DNA of 64,000 nt, from the NCBI GenBank assembly GCA_947170435.1, contig CAMVTO010000004.1:1-64000 (forward strand), read 5' to 3'. Source of the DNA: an uncultured Clostridia bacterium (lineage in GTDB: Bacteria; Bacillota; Clostridia; Oscillospirales; Oscillospiraceae). A program made the translations under genes and the position numbers. The notes under the pieces were generated by a model. The model saw only the letters and a list, made by a program, of their open reading frames with translations, ran no database searches and was not told the DNA's origin. Positions 26,301 through 37,100 of the stretch are shown here, piece after piece; position 1 is the stretch's first letter, and every line of letters starts with the position of its first letter.

Positions 26301-29300
26301 CGCCTATAACGGCAAGAGCCTGATCCGCATGGCGGGCGAAATGAGCATTGTCGTCTTCGACGCCTATATGGAGAATCTGTCCTTTGACGCCAACGGCATG
26401 TGGGCGCTGGACAGCACAACCGGTCTGAATATCCTCAACTCCATCGGCTGCCTGACCCCTGCGCCTGCCATCGGCTCCGCGCTGGGCGGCCTCGGGCCCT
26501 CCGGCTGGTTCTCAATGCGCCGGTACCGCGATCCGGGCTACAGCGATTATTACTATGGCACCGCGAATGTCGCGATCTTCGTGATCCCGACCATCCGCGC
26601 CGAGTTTGGCCTCAAGGAGGTCTCGGACGGGCGGCTCCTGCCGGACGTGATCGGGCTTGATATCACATTTGCCTATCCCGGCTATGCCGTCACGCCGCCC
26701 TCTGTGTTCCTGCGCAACGTGCATGGCAAGATCTCCGGTCTTGCCGACACCATCGCGGGCACGGGCAGGGATGGCATCCCGCTGACGCTTCAGGCGGGCG
26801 TTGAGGTCAAGGTGGGCGAGGCACCCTTCTTCCTCAGCGGCAACGTGGACGCGACGCTGAAGTTCACCGGTATCCGCGTGGAGGGCACGCTGGACTTCGT
26901 CTTTGCGCCGAAATTCCCGAAGGAGACAGGCGCGTCGAATTTCCTCGCCAAGGCGTATGAAAAGACGCTCGGCGGCTCCACGATCGAGATTCTGAAGCTT
27001 CCGCTCCTGACGGAGGCGATCATCGAGGTGCAGTGGTGCAGCCCGTGGTTCGTCAACGTGCAGGCGACGGCGGACATCGCCAATCTGCATGTATTGATTG
27101 GCTCGTTCCGGCTGTTCCTCGGCCAGAACAAGAACGGCGGCGTCGACTTTGAGGGCTTTGCGTCCCTCGGCGTATCGATACCGAAGGCAGTGCCGGTGGT
27201 CGGCGGCGTAGCGCTGTTCAAGGTCTACTTCGGCATCAGCAACACCAAGGTTTGGGCGGGCGTCCCGTTCGGTATCATGCCGATCTTCGTCACCATCAAC
27301 GTCTCCTACGCGTGGAGCGGCGATCTTGATATCTGGGTGGACAACGACGGCAGGCCCGAGGACGGCAGCTTCTGCTATCTGCTCTTCACCGACGAGGACA
27401 CCGGCGAGCAGAGCCTCTTGGGTATCGGCAACAACATGAAGATGCTTGCCTCGTCCTACTATAACAACGGTGAGGACGTGCAGGATATGACCTACCGCGA
27501 TCTGGGCGGCGGCGTCCAGCTGCTGGAGTTCCGCGGCAACACCGTCGGCTCCTCCGGCATCAACGTGAGCTATACCGATGGCAAATGGACGCACGCGGTT
27601 CCGCTCAGCATGGTTGCGACGGGCAGCGACGCGCTGATCCAGGTTGAGAGCTATGAGCAGAGCGAAAACTGGATGAATGGCGTGAGCGTCGAGATCGGCG
27701 GTACGACCTATACGCTTCAGAAGACGGATTTCACCAACGCCTCGTCTGTGAAGCAGGTTGGCGAAAACACCCTGACCTACTTCCTCCGCGAGGAGGAGGA
27801 CGCGCAGGGCGCGACCCGCAATCGCGCGTACATTGTGGTGCCGAGCAGCATAGCAAAGACTAAAGCTGCTGCCACCGTCTCCTGCGCGAACCAGATCGAC
27901 ACCGCGCTCATCAGCATCGCCCCCACCGCGGAGTTTGCCAATGGCGGCGCGGCGATTGAAAACAAGACACCTGGAAACGGTGAAACCACGTCCTTCGACG
28001 CGGTCGCCTATGTCAAGAACGTCAAGGAGGGCGACGAGGTCAGCTTCTACCTGACCAAGGACGCCAGAACGACGGGCATGAACCCCGCGAGCGAGATCGA
28101 GATTGTGGACGGCGGGACTCTGGATAACAAGACGGCAACAGAGGTCGCCATTGCTGACGAAAATATGCCCGATCCCGGCAAGCTGATCGTCACGCATACG
28201 ATCACGGCGGCGGAAGCGAATGCCGGCAAGGTCACGGAGCATATCACCAGCACGCAGGATTACACCTACTACGACGAGAACGGCGTTGAGCAGACGAAGC
28301 CGCTCAACGAGGTGCTTGAGGGCGGCGACTACTATCTGCGCGCCGACCTCAAGACGGACAGCACGTTCCGCTCCGCGCTCTCAACGACTACTGTGACGTT
28401 CGTCGACCCGAAAGCACCGACCGGCACGGTGAGCGGCCTGACGCTCACCCCCGCGGGCGACGGCTACTTCGACGTCTCGTTCAACGGAAGCGGTGTGACG
28501 AAAGCCAATGCCTACATCATCGACTTCTTTGATGAAAATAATAAAGAGTACACCCAGATGTCCGAGGTCATGGTCACGCCGGAGAGCGATACGAACGGCG
28601 TCTATCATGTGACCGTGGGTGGCTGGACGGCGCAGTACGTTCCCGTTCCCGAAACCGACAGCGATGGGAATATCGTCTTCGACGAGGACGGCGCTGTAAA
28701 GTATGAAACGGATAAAAACGGCGATGCGGTTTACAAGGCGAACGGCAAGCATACCGGCCTTGAGGCGGGCAAGAGCTACTATGCCCGCGTCCGCCCGGTG
28801 AACATCATCGATCAGGGCACGACGAAGGAAGCCTATCACTTTGGCGTTGAAACAAGGTCGGCTCTGACTGAGCTGCCCGAAGCCTCTCCCGCAAAGCTGA
28901 CGATCACGGGCGCAAAGGCAGTCGGCGGCACGGCGGAAAAACCCGCCTACTACGAGCTGGCGACCGGCGCCGACGAGCTGATGCTCAAGGTGAACGTGGA
29001 TAAGGCGTGCAAGGTGAAGATCACCAGCGGCACGGACCTGGTGGTCGAAAGCCAGGACCTGAATGTCGGCGAGAACACGATCAACCTGAGCAACTTTATC
29101 AAGAACGATGGCGAATACGCGCTGGTCTTCCTGACGGAGAACACGGGGAGTAACGTTGCTCCCGACCACGGCAGCACGGTGCTGCGCCTGAAGGCAGACC
29201 ATGTGGCGCCCTCCCTCTACATTGACACGCCGCAGCCCGGCGACGAAGTCGGCGAAAACGGCCTGCTCTCCGTGACCGGCCAGACGACCGGCGGCGGCGA

Positions 29301-31062
29301 CAGCACGGTGACAGTCTACGTCAACGACAGCACGAGAGGCACAAAGCTCACCGTCAACAACGAGGGCGGAGATCAGGAGGGCCGCTTCTCCGGCATGGTG
29401 GCGATTGACGCAGCATCGCCCACAGCGAAGCTGACCATCGTGGCAAAGGATTCGGCAGGGAACGAGAACACCGCCGTGGTCGAGGTCAATAACCCCAACT
29501 ACAAGGTGGTGCAGAGCATCGTCATCCGCCTGCCGGACAGCATGCAGGTCGAAAATACAAAGGAGCTTGAGACCGTGGCGCGCTACGCCAACGGCAAGGA
29601 TTCCAACGGCAAGCTCAAGTTCGTTGAAGAGAAGCTCGACAACAAGGACGACTCCCTGACCTACACCGTGACGAGGGGCGACGCGGCATCCGTCACAGAA
29701 GACGGAACCGTCACCGCGCTGACCGCGGGCGCAAGCCTCGTCATGGCGCGGTACAAGACCAAGACCGGGCAGACACTTGAGGCAATGACGGTGGTGCGCG
29801 TGGAGAGTGCCAACAACAGCTCTGGCAGCGGTTCCGGCTCCGGCAGCGGCTCCGGCTCCGGCAGCGGCTCGAGCGGCGCAGGCATCGGCGGCGGTACATC
29901 TGGCGGCGGCGCGACACCCGGCGGTGCAGCCGCAGCGGAACAGACCACGACGGTCTCTGCTTCGGAGTCCCAGACCACGGTGAACGGCAGCACAACGAGT
30001 GTCACCGTGAACGGCAGCGAACTTGTTACCATCGACGCCACGGCGAGCACGGGTACGATCTCGGTCGTCTCCAAGCTGGAGGCGAGCGGCTATCAGGTGA
30101 CCTACAGCGACGCGAGCGCGGAGCTGACCGTGGACACCCCGCTGGTGAAAATGACGGTGCCCGCCGGCAACCTCGGCACGGGCGGAACCGTGACGGTGAA
30201 GGAGACCGAGACCCTGCCGAAGGTGGCGGGAGCAAACGTGCTTTACGCCGTGGATCTGAACCTCGGCGACAGCGGCAACCTCAGCAAGAGCATGACGGCG
30301 TCCGTCGCTCTGCCCAGCGACATTAAGATTTCCGACGTGACGGCGGTGGCGCTGCGCGACAAGGACGGCAACGTGACCCCGGTGCCCTGGCAGCTGAACA
30401 TGATCGGCAACGAAGCGTATTTCGACGTGGCGATGAGCGACGAAGGTACCGTCGTGTTCGAAACGATTCAGACGGGCTTCAGCGACGTCAGGCAGTCCGA
30501 CTGGGCGTACGCCGACATTCAGGCGGCGGCACAGAAGGGCATTGTGACCGGCGTCGGCGGCGGAAGCTATGACCGCACCAGCGACATCACGCGCGACGCC
30601 TTTGCCACGATCCTGATGCGCGCGGCGGGCCTCATGACGCAGGACAGCAGTGTGACGCTGACAGACGTCAGCCGCAGTCACTGGTCTTATCAGGCGCTGG
30701 CGATCGCGGTCGACAAGGGCGTGATGAAGGGCTATGAGGACGGCGGCGTGCACGGCTCCGGCAAGGTCACGCGGCAAGAGGCGATGGTCATGGTCGGACG
30801 CGTACTCCGGCTGCTGGATGCCTCCAGCGCGCTGACGGAGACGGAGCGCGACGGGATGCTCAGCGCCTTTGCGGACGCCGGGCAACTGCCTGACTGGGCG
30901 AAGGACGACGCGGCGCTGTGCGTGAGCAGCGGCGTGATCCGCGGCATGGATAGCCGCCTGAACGGCGAGGGCAACCTGACGCGCGAGCAGTGCGCGGCGA
31001 TTGCCAACCGTCTGGATCAGCTGATCGTGCGCGCCCTGCTGGGTTCCGGCACACAGTCATAA
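23317..31062 (+). CDS. Giant secreted protein 2 (2581 aa) with C-terminal SLH domains
   Basis: The signal peptide is MKLSKRLLSIVLTAVMLLGI to about 31 (VPAYAA). The N-terminal half contains WNVENIYITQNIEVFNDAET and other beta-sandwich-like stretches. Ig-like domains lie near 1960 (DHVAPSLYIDTPQPGDEVGE), and a Big_2-like domain at about 2068-2165 (IVIRLPDSMQVENTKELETV). A Ser-Gly linker (SGSGSGSGSGSGSGSS, about 2169) follows, then a Thr-rich beta domain. Three SLH domains close the protein (FSDVRQSDWAYADIQAAAQK at about 2388; LTDVSRSHWSYQALAIAVDK; FADAGQLPDWAKDDAALCVS). SLH domains bind pyruvylated secondary wall polymer, so this protein should sit on the cell wall. GGGGGAAAC precedes the ATG. 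It is the second of three giants in a row. Confidence 0.92.
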   Translation: MKLSKRLLSIVLTAVMLLGISPLGYVPAYAATGTDGETTAVVENSYIKATVDKRTGRFSISTTGGQPARSKDNNTRMTFSGDDTSFTTFRINGTDYIFGNQYDLQLANRIASAPISTTVYEEETTDSNGAKTKTGNWIISSTWNVENIYITQNIEVFNDAETTTDKTKAGMVMIDYTVENKSGAPADVDVRMLLDTMLGINDGPAYQNGVNQLNVHQTEQVFYNKTLSEGDTINTYAKAADGSAVMDTLTATEVEKYQMQNYFLLRDAGSATNPLATNVYAYGYYNVANSASDPEVNRVIVGHWAHLANSKYDVDVQQNLDFTTDTNDYGTADTAIAYYWDDAAKHTIAAGATQHYTALYGLGEIVSENQSLNITFPNQTSVIGVNDAQTAYLNDGVFLVNVHVQVPEDSTLQHSYLSCTMTLENGLDFVNSDGSSTSSGRTQTQAAQKEAGANGTASKYVAGDACDFRFYVKATGRAWPTTREYMVEVTSDALAGTGVTVGEGDSTSRELRAATRSDFVLLPAIGDLQKTVSFSLTPEEAFHTDEKIITVGINNVEAYRAKSGNTPANFTAYLINEADPARMYQVKDESVSLNTKDGATGTMTINYTGGIVVDSSGNVIEREKYYNDPYLPDGVYRVQVVYTGSSDAEENALLSFRTSQTMAVSDNNANRIRTGAYLVVAKRFRDLNSTESANYENFLLSLKPEAGILEQISDSFKGMASKDIPYKHQSKRVPYYEIRIFQNEAQLNAYRTEINEYTADQQAALNEKDSQYLAKVGKYSYDEDPITRSVYDNSEDWNHGEVLVVIKGMCKSQGSGDSIQYYVDTSTERAIINNVAVYEGENLLVSRVADMTADGGSLHNFTPTNYYGVTSCNTTLSSGLTLGEVTVRGEGKVYLESSGFVFQDGVWTLDFFDGFDKSLWRQLRGTYEPDESQKTDIAPTKDSIKLHTSGILADQEDKLSFMAEPDVYFNRRSLSQTRTFYDHGLNYRVTEYVLSAYNGKSLIRMAGEMSIVVFDAYMENLSFDANGMWALDSTTGLNILNSIGCLTPAPAIGSALGGLGPSGWFSMRRYRDPGYSDYYYGTANVAIFVIPTIRAEFGLKEVSDGRLLPDVIGLDITFAYPGYAVTPPSVFLRNVHGKISGLADTIAGTGRDGIPLTLQAGVEVKVGEAPFFLSGNVDATLKFTGIRVEGTLDFVFAPKFPKETGASNFLAKAYEKTLGGSTIEILKLPLLTEAIIEVQWCSPWFVNVQATADIANLHVLIGSFRLFLGQNKNGGVDFEGFASLGVSIPKAVPVVGGVALFKVYFGISNTKVWAGVPFGIMPIFVTINVSYAWSGDLDIWVDNDGRPEDGSFCYLLFTDEDTGEQSLLGIGNNMKMLASSYYNNGEDVQDMTYRDLGGGVQLLEFRGNTVGSSGINVSYTDGKWTHAVPLSMVATGSDALIQVESYEQSENWMNGVSVEIGGTTYTLQKTDFTNASSVKQVGENTLTYFLREEEDAQGATRNRAYIVVPSSIAKTKAAATVSCANQIDTALISIAPTAEFANGGAAIENKTPGNGETTSFDAVAYVKNVKEGDEVSFYLTKDARTTGMNPASEIEIVDGGTLDNKTATEVAIADENMPDPGKLIVTHTITAAEANAGKVTEHITSTQDYTYYDENGVEQTKPLNEVLEGGDYYLRADLKTDSTFRSALSTTTVTFVDPKAPTGTVSGLTLTPAGDGYFDVSFNGSGVTKANAYIIDFFDENNKEYTQMSEVMVTPESDTNGVYHVTVGGWTAQYVPVPETDSDGNIVFDEDGAVKYETDKNGDAVYKANGKHTGLEAGKSYYARVRPVNIIDQGTTKEAYHFGVETRSALTELPEASPAKLTITGAKAVGGTAEKPAYYELATGADELMLKVNVDKACKVKITSGTDLVVESQDLNVGENTINLSNFIKNDGEYALVFLTENTGSNVAPDHGSTVLRLKADHVAPSLYIDTPQPGDEVGENGLLSVTGQTTGGGDSTVTVYVNDSTRGTKLTVNNEGGDQEGRFSGMVAIDAASPTAKLTIVAKDSAGNENTAVVEVNNPNYKVVQSIVIRLPDSMQVENTKELETVARYANGKDSNGKLKFVEEKLDNKDDSLTYTVTRGDAASVTEDGTVTALTAGASLVMARYKTKTGQTLEAMTVVRVESANNSSGSGSGSGSGSGSGSGSSGAGIGGGTSGGGATPGGAAAAEQTTTVSASESQTTVNGSTTSVTVNGSELVTIDATASTGTISVVSKLEASGYQVTYSDASAELTVDTPLVKMTVPAGNLGTGGTVTVKETETLPKVAGANVLYAVDLNLGDSGNLSKSMTASVALPSDIKISDVTAVALRDKDGNVTPVPWQLNMIGNEAYFDVAMSDEGTVVFETIQTGFSDVRQSDWAYADIQAAAQKGIVTGVGGGSYDRTSDITRDAFATILMRAAGLMTQDSSVTLTDVSRSHWSYQALAIAVDKGVMKGYEDGGVHGSGKVTRQEAMVMVGRVLRLLDASSALTETERDGMLSAFADAGQLPDWAKDDAALCVSSGVIRGMDSRLNGEGNLTREQCAAIANRLDQLIVRALLGSGTQS

Positions 31063-31099
31063 GATGCTCCCGATTTTGTCTTTCGGGAAAGCGGCGCGA

Positions 31100-31129
31100 C
31101 CCAAGCCCCGGCGTAAGCCGGGGCTTGGG
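31100..31129 (+). other. GC-rich hairpin between giant genes 2 and 3
   Basis: CCCAAGCCCCGGC (31100-31112) pairs perfectly with GCCGGGGCTTGGG (31117-31129) around GTAA. As with the hairpin between giants 1 and 2, the U-tract is missing. Confidence 0.6.
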
Positions 31130-31161
31130 CTGAGCCATATCATAACGAAAGGGAGAAATGT

Positions 31162-34100
31162 ATGATGAAACTTAGGCACCTTCTGCCGGTGGCGCTGGTC
31201 GTTGCGCTGACCGTGCTGCTGGCAACCGTCTCTGGCTGGGCCTACGGCGGAGCCGGCACCGAGTATAATCCGTACGATATCAGCGAAACCAGCGTAAGTG
31301 GTAACAAATTTTACCAACAATCCGAAAATAAATGTTATTTCCAAACCGGCAATGCTCATTCCAGCAGCTATGTGACGGTCGACGGCAGCAGCAATATCAC
31401 GGACGTGCATGTTGCTGGCGGAGAATACGTGACGGTCAGCAACGGGAAGCCCGTCACGCTGTATGCCGGCGGCCATCTGACGCTGACCAACGCCTCGGCA
31501 GTGACCGGCTCCGGTGGCGGCTATCTGACCGCAAACGTGACCGGAGTGACCGTGAGCGGCAGGATCACACAGCTGGCGGGAAGCTCTCCCGTTGCGATGA
31601 AAGATAACCTGACGATCACGAGCGGCGGCGGAACCATCAGCAACGGCACTGCAAGCAACAGTTATACCCTCACAGTGGATTCCGGAACCGTGAAAATTTC
31701 CGGCTATTTCGGCACGGTTGATCTGGGTGACACAGCGACAGTTGAAGTGATCGGCAATACCTACATCGGGACACTGACCGGCACCACCGGCAAGATCACA
31801 ATAACCGGAGGCAGCACACTGACACTGGGTGGCAATAGCACACGCTCCGTTAAGATGGCGGCTGGCAGCACCATGACGGCAAATGTGACGGAGTTGACCG
31901 GCACTAGCCCGACCTTGAAGCAGGGCACGTATGACGCGGTTGCCGGCGGTTGGACGGTCGACGGCAATGTGACGATCAACGGCACGAAAAAGCTGGTCAG
32001 CAGTGCCAGCGCGTTGACGCTCACCGATACTGCGAGCGAGAACGATACGTCACTTACCGTCAACGAAGACGCAAGCCTGACCTTCAACGGCGGCAAGGCG
32101 AAGGCCTACAACGCGAGCGCGGAGACAGCGTTTGCGCTCACGCAGACTGCCGGCGAGCTGACTGTGTATGCGCAGAGCGACAGTATCTCGTTGGACGCGG
32201 TCACGCTCAACGGCGGCACGCTGACGATTGGCAGCGCCAAGAACGGGATGACCGCCGCTTCGCTGACGCAGACAAGCGGCAAACTGACCGTGAACTGCCC
32301 GCTGAAGATCACGGGCGACCTGAAGGCGCTCCAGAACAGCAGCCTTGCCACGGGTACGCTGACCCTGAACGGCGGCGCGACCGTGGAGGCCGCGGCGACG
32401 ATCGACGGCGCGGCGACGATCGACGGCGTCAACGTCAAGCTGGCGTCTGGAAAGACGCTCAAGGACAACGCGCGCTCCATCAAGAACGACGCGGCCGGTG
32501 CGCTCACCCTGACGACGTGGGACAGCACGCAGGCGCTGCTGAACGCGCAGGATAGCTACACCGTCACGCTGGGCGGCACTTGGACGCTGCCCACCGGCAA
32601 AACCGCGACCGTGAAGCATGAGGACGACGAAGGAGCGTATGCCGCCACCGTAATCGGCACGGGCGGGACCCTGACGCTGGCGAAAAACGCGGGCGATGTC
32701 TACGCCGAGGGCTATTTTGCGGCGATTACCGTCCCGAGTGGGGAAGGCGCGACGCTGAAGATCGAAACGGGCAAGCTCCTGTGCGACGAGAAAAGAGCCG
32801 TGACGCTGAACGCTGTTCCGTCCGGTCATGCGGAGGAAGCGTCCATTTCCGCGTGGACAGCTGCCAGCGCGACGCTGGAAGCGACGAACAACAACGCAGC
32901 CTATGACGCCTGCATGGAGTACGGCAACCTGACCGGCGCGTGGGCAATCAACGGCAATATCTATGTCAACGGCACGGACGGCAGCGTCTATGGCTCGCAC
33001 GGTCATACGCACACCGGCTCCGCGACCATCAGCGGCAGCGGCACCGTGTATACCACCGGAGGCGCAACCGTGGCAGCGGCGGCGACAGGCGCGGAGAACA
33101 TCCACGTGGTCGCGGTCGGCGCGACCTACAACGTGGGCAGCGGCGGAAACTTCGACGCCGGAACAAGCGGCGAGCCGGTCTACGTCAAGGGTACCTATGC
33201 CACCCTCAAGGGCAACGTGATCCTCAACGGCAACACGACCGTCACGGGGAGCGCGGCGGAGGCCACCGTCACCGGCGGCGGCTATACACTGACGGTGAAC
33301 AATGGCAACGTGTTCGTGCAGGGCGCGTTCGAGGCAATTAACACGAAAGCCGATGACGAAGATAGCCACGCGATCATGGTGGGCGACACCACGGTCAACG
33401 ACGGCACCTTCGGTATCCGCAACTTTCTTGACACAGACACGCCGGGCGAAAATGACGCTGATACCGATCTGACCAACCTCACGCTGACGGTCAACGGCGG
33501 TGCGGCGCATGTGCAGGGCGCGTTCAAGCAGGTCAACGTCCGCGGCGGCGAGGTGACGGACTGCGGCAAGGTCACAATCAGCAACGTGGACGCTCCCGCG
33601 CTGTCCGTTTCCGGCGGCTCGGTCACGCTGGATAACTATTGCGAATTAAAATCGACCAGTTCGCAGAGCATGGTGCGCACCGTTGTTGTTTCAGGCGGCT
33701 CGCTCCAGATGATAAACGGTACGGCGAGCGTCAACGGCAATGCCAGCACGGCGGTTTCCGTGACCGGCGGCAGCTTCTTCCTTGGCAAAAAGAATAACAC
33801 ATACGCCTACAACGAAACAGCTGGGGACAAAAAACAGACTCCTGTGATTCTTGCCAACGGCAGCGGCAGCGAAGGCATTGCCGCGACAGAGAGTGGCAAG
33901 GCGTGGCTGTTCGACGGTGAAATCAGCTTTGACGGTGAGAAGAGCATTGGCATTTCGGCGCTTGGCGGCGGTTGGGTACATGTCCATCCGAACGACATCT
34001 ACGCTAGCGGGGCAAAGCTGCTTCCCCAGCTCTATGTGCATGGCACACAGGATACCCGAGCCGCTATGAATATCGGCAAAGGCGGTAAGTTTGAAATCGA

Positions 34101-37100
34101 CGGGCAGGGCGCTTTCTTCCAGGAGCCGCGCAACAACACGAATGATCAGTATGCGCTGTATATCCATGATGAAGCCGATATATCCGGCTCTTATCCGTTG
34201 GCTGGCGGCACTTTCTTTGGCAAGGTGTACTACGATCTGCACGAAGTCAGCACGCTGATCGCTCCGAACCATTACGTCAGGTACGACGGTCAGCATGATT
34301 TCTCCGGAACAAGTGTCAGCGCGGTTGAGGATTTCTTCTCGACTACACAGAGTAATGAGAAGTTCTTTGCGCCCAGCGACGGCACCTATGGCGTCGTGCT
34401 CTCTGCACAGACAGACGACGCCAAGAACTACGGCAGCTATTTGAAGATGCACCCGGGTACCGAACCCAACAAATTCGGCTATTACACGCTGCGCAACAGC
34501 AATGTCAACACATTCGGATATGCGGGCAGCGATGCCGACGGTGCCGGCTACGTCTACACCGTGGCGGACGCGGAGTGGGAGCTGCGCAGCCAGATGGCAA
34601 ACGGAAACGGCAGCTATCAGATCCCGGCGGGCATCATCGTGGACAACAAGATTACGCTCGACGGCTACGTCAAGGCGAACAGCTCGGGTATGGACTGCGA
34701 GCATTGCAGCGTTTCCGCGCAGGGCGATCTGAACGTCAGCGGCGCCGGCAGCAGCCACACGCTCTATCTGGCGGGGCGTACGCTCGACTTCGCCGGCACC
34801 CGGAGCTGGAACCGTGGTACGGAAACGGGCACGTCGCCGACGGCCGACAACACAAAACGGACGGTCTGCGTTGAATCCGGTGCAACGCTCAACCTCCGGG
34901 ACGGTGTGATGAAGGACAATTCCGGCGTCTCACTGACCGGCGACAAGCACAGCGGCGCGTACATCGGCACCGGCGAAATCATCTATTCGGTGGCGGATAA
35001 TTCGAACAGCACCGCGGCAGTCAGGAACGACGGTACGCTCAACGTCTATTCCGCCAAGATTACCGCCGTGGTGGGAGACAGAGCAAGCGGTATCTATGCC
35101 GCCAATTTCGCCTCTTGTAAAACGATAATTGGCATGACCGGCAATGAGGATACGGACAATCAGCTCATCACCATGACCGGCAAGCAGCAGGCAATCTACA
35201 TTGAAGACGGCAGCGTCACGCTCAACGGCGGCGTTGTGGGCGATACCAATAACGAAAACGGAACCGTCGGCATTGTCAATCATACCGGCGTCCTGACGCT
35301 GAACGGCGGCATTGTAACGGGAACGCAAACGGGCGTAAAAACCACCGGCATCGGGTTCACCTACGTCTATGGCGGGCACCTCTTCGGCGGCTATGCGCCT
35401 GACGCGGCGACGGGGAATTCGCTCCTAATGGAGGGCGGCACCGTTTACCTCAACATCAACGACGCGCATAAGGCGTATTCAGCTTCGACGGTCAATGCGT
35501 ATCAGACCGGCACATCTCACCACATCAACAACGTCACGATCAACAACGGTACGCTCTGGATCGGCAAGACGAACAAGAGCAACGATCCCGTCCTCGCCAA
35601 CACCCGCATCAACGGCGCGCTGAGCGTCAACGGCGGCGAAACCGTGATCTACGACGGCGTGGTCTATGGCGGCACGACGGTCGTCGGCGCGAATAATACC
35701 GACTTTGGCACAAACTTCTTCGTGTATGACGGCGACTTTGGCGCGCTGACGGTCAAGAACCACGCAAGCAAGGCCGATGGTTATACGACCGATGGCGGCG
35801 CAGGCTGCTTTGAGAGCGTCGTCCAGCTCCACGGCGGTAAGTTCCTTTCGATGAATACCAGCGGACTTAAGCTCGGCTCTGCAACTGCGACGGCCAGCCA
35901 TCTGCTGGGCGGCTGGTCCAAGGACTATGACGTTACGAACGACAGCAACGCGGATTGGGCGAGCTATCGCCACTATGTCACCGTGGACACGCAGACGCGC
36001 GACGCGCGCGGTAACTATGCAGGCGCGGCGCTGGAGCAGGGCGACACGGCGCGCTCCAAGGGCAATTTCTCCATTGTGGGCGGAGAAGGCGGTGTCGTCA
36101 CCGTGCGCGACGCATACGAGGAGTTTCAGGCGTGGCTCGCTTCCGGCAGCGGAGCCTATGCCCTGCCGACGAACATCCTGCTCAGCGGCACGAGCTGCAG
36201 CAACACGGATTATTGCGAGAGCCTGTCAGCGCTGCCTCTGGCGGCGGGCTCCGGCACACGCGAGCTGAATATGAACGGCTATACCGTCCTCGGCAGGAAT
36301 GATTCCGGCGCGCTGATTACTCTTGGTGCCGGGACGATGAAGATCCGTACGGGCGCGAGTGGAAACAACCTCTTTGAGAATCTTTCCGGCACAGGTGGAA
36401 GCGATATCCTTGTTTCCGGCGGCAGCCTGACGATTGGCGACACAACGGATGAAAATGCTGTGACGTTCGAGGCAAAGTCTGATGCGATCAGCGTTAGCAG
36501 CGGCAGTCTGACGCTCAACAAGGGCACGGTCACTGGCGGCGCGAACGGCGTGAGCGTCACCACCGGCACGGTTACCGTGAAAGAAGGCACGATCACCGGC
36601 ACGACGAACTGCGGCGTGACTGCCGCATCAGGCTCTGTGACGGTTGATGGCGGCACGATTACCGGCGGCACGAACGGCGTTACGCAGTCCGGCGGTACGC
36701 TGACTGTCACCGGCGGCACGATCGCCGGCACGACAGCTTCTTTCGCTACCTCGGACACGGCGGCGGCGAACATCTCGGGCGGCACGTTCAGCAACCCTGT
36801 GACGCTTGGCGGCACCGGCGCGGATCAACTGACCGGCGGCACGTTCAGCGGCATGGTGACGGAGAACAAGAGCAGCGGCTCGACGACCGTAAAATGCGAG
36901 GTCGCCAATGGCTTTACGCTGACGAACGGCACGCTGACCGTTCAGGACGGCGCGAACATCAAAACGTCGCTGTCGATTGCTGGCGGCACGGCGAACGTCA
37001 CCGGTGGTACGGTCAGCGGCGCTGTGACGCAAACCGACGGCACGGCGAACGTCACCGGCGGTACGGTCAGCGGCGCGTACACGCAGAGCGGCGGTACGCT

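Noticed and set aside
28381-30885. 834-aa open frame on the minus strand inside giant gene 2
   Set aside because: Antisense frame of a GC-rich repetitive gene, rich in Arg/His/Val with no recognisable motif. Similar long shadows at 17177-19039, 19208-21004 and 26512-28242 were rejected for the same reason.
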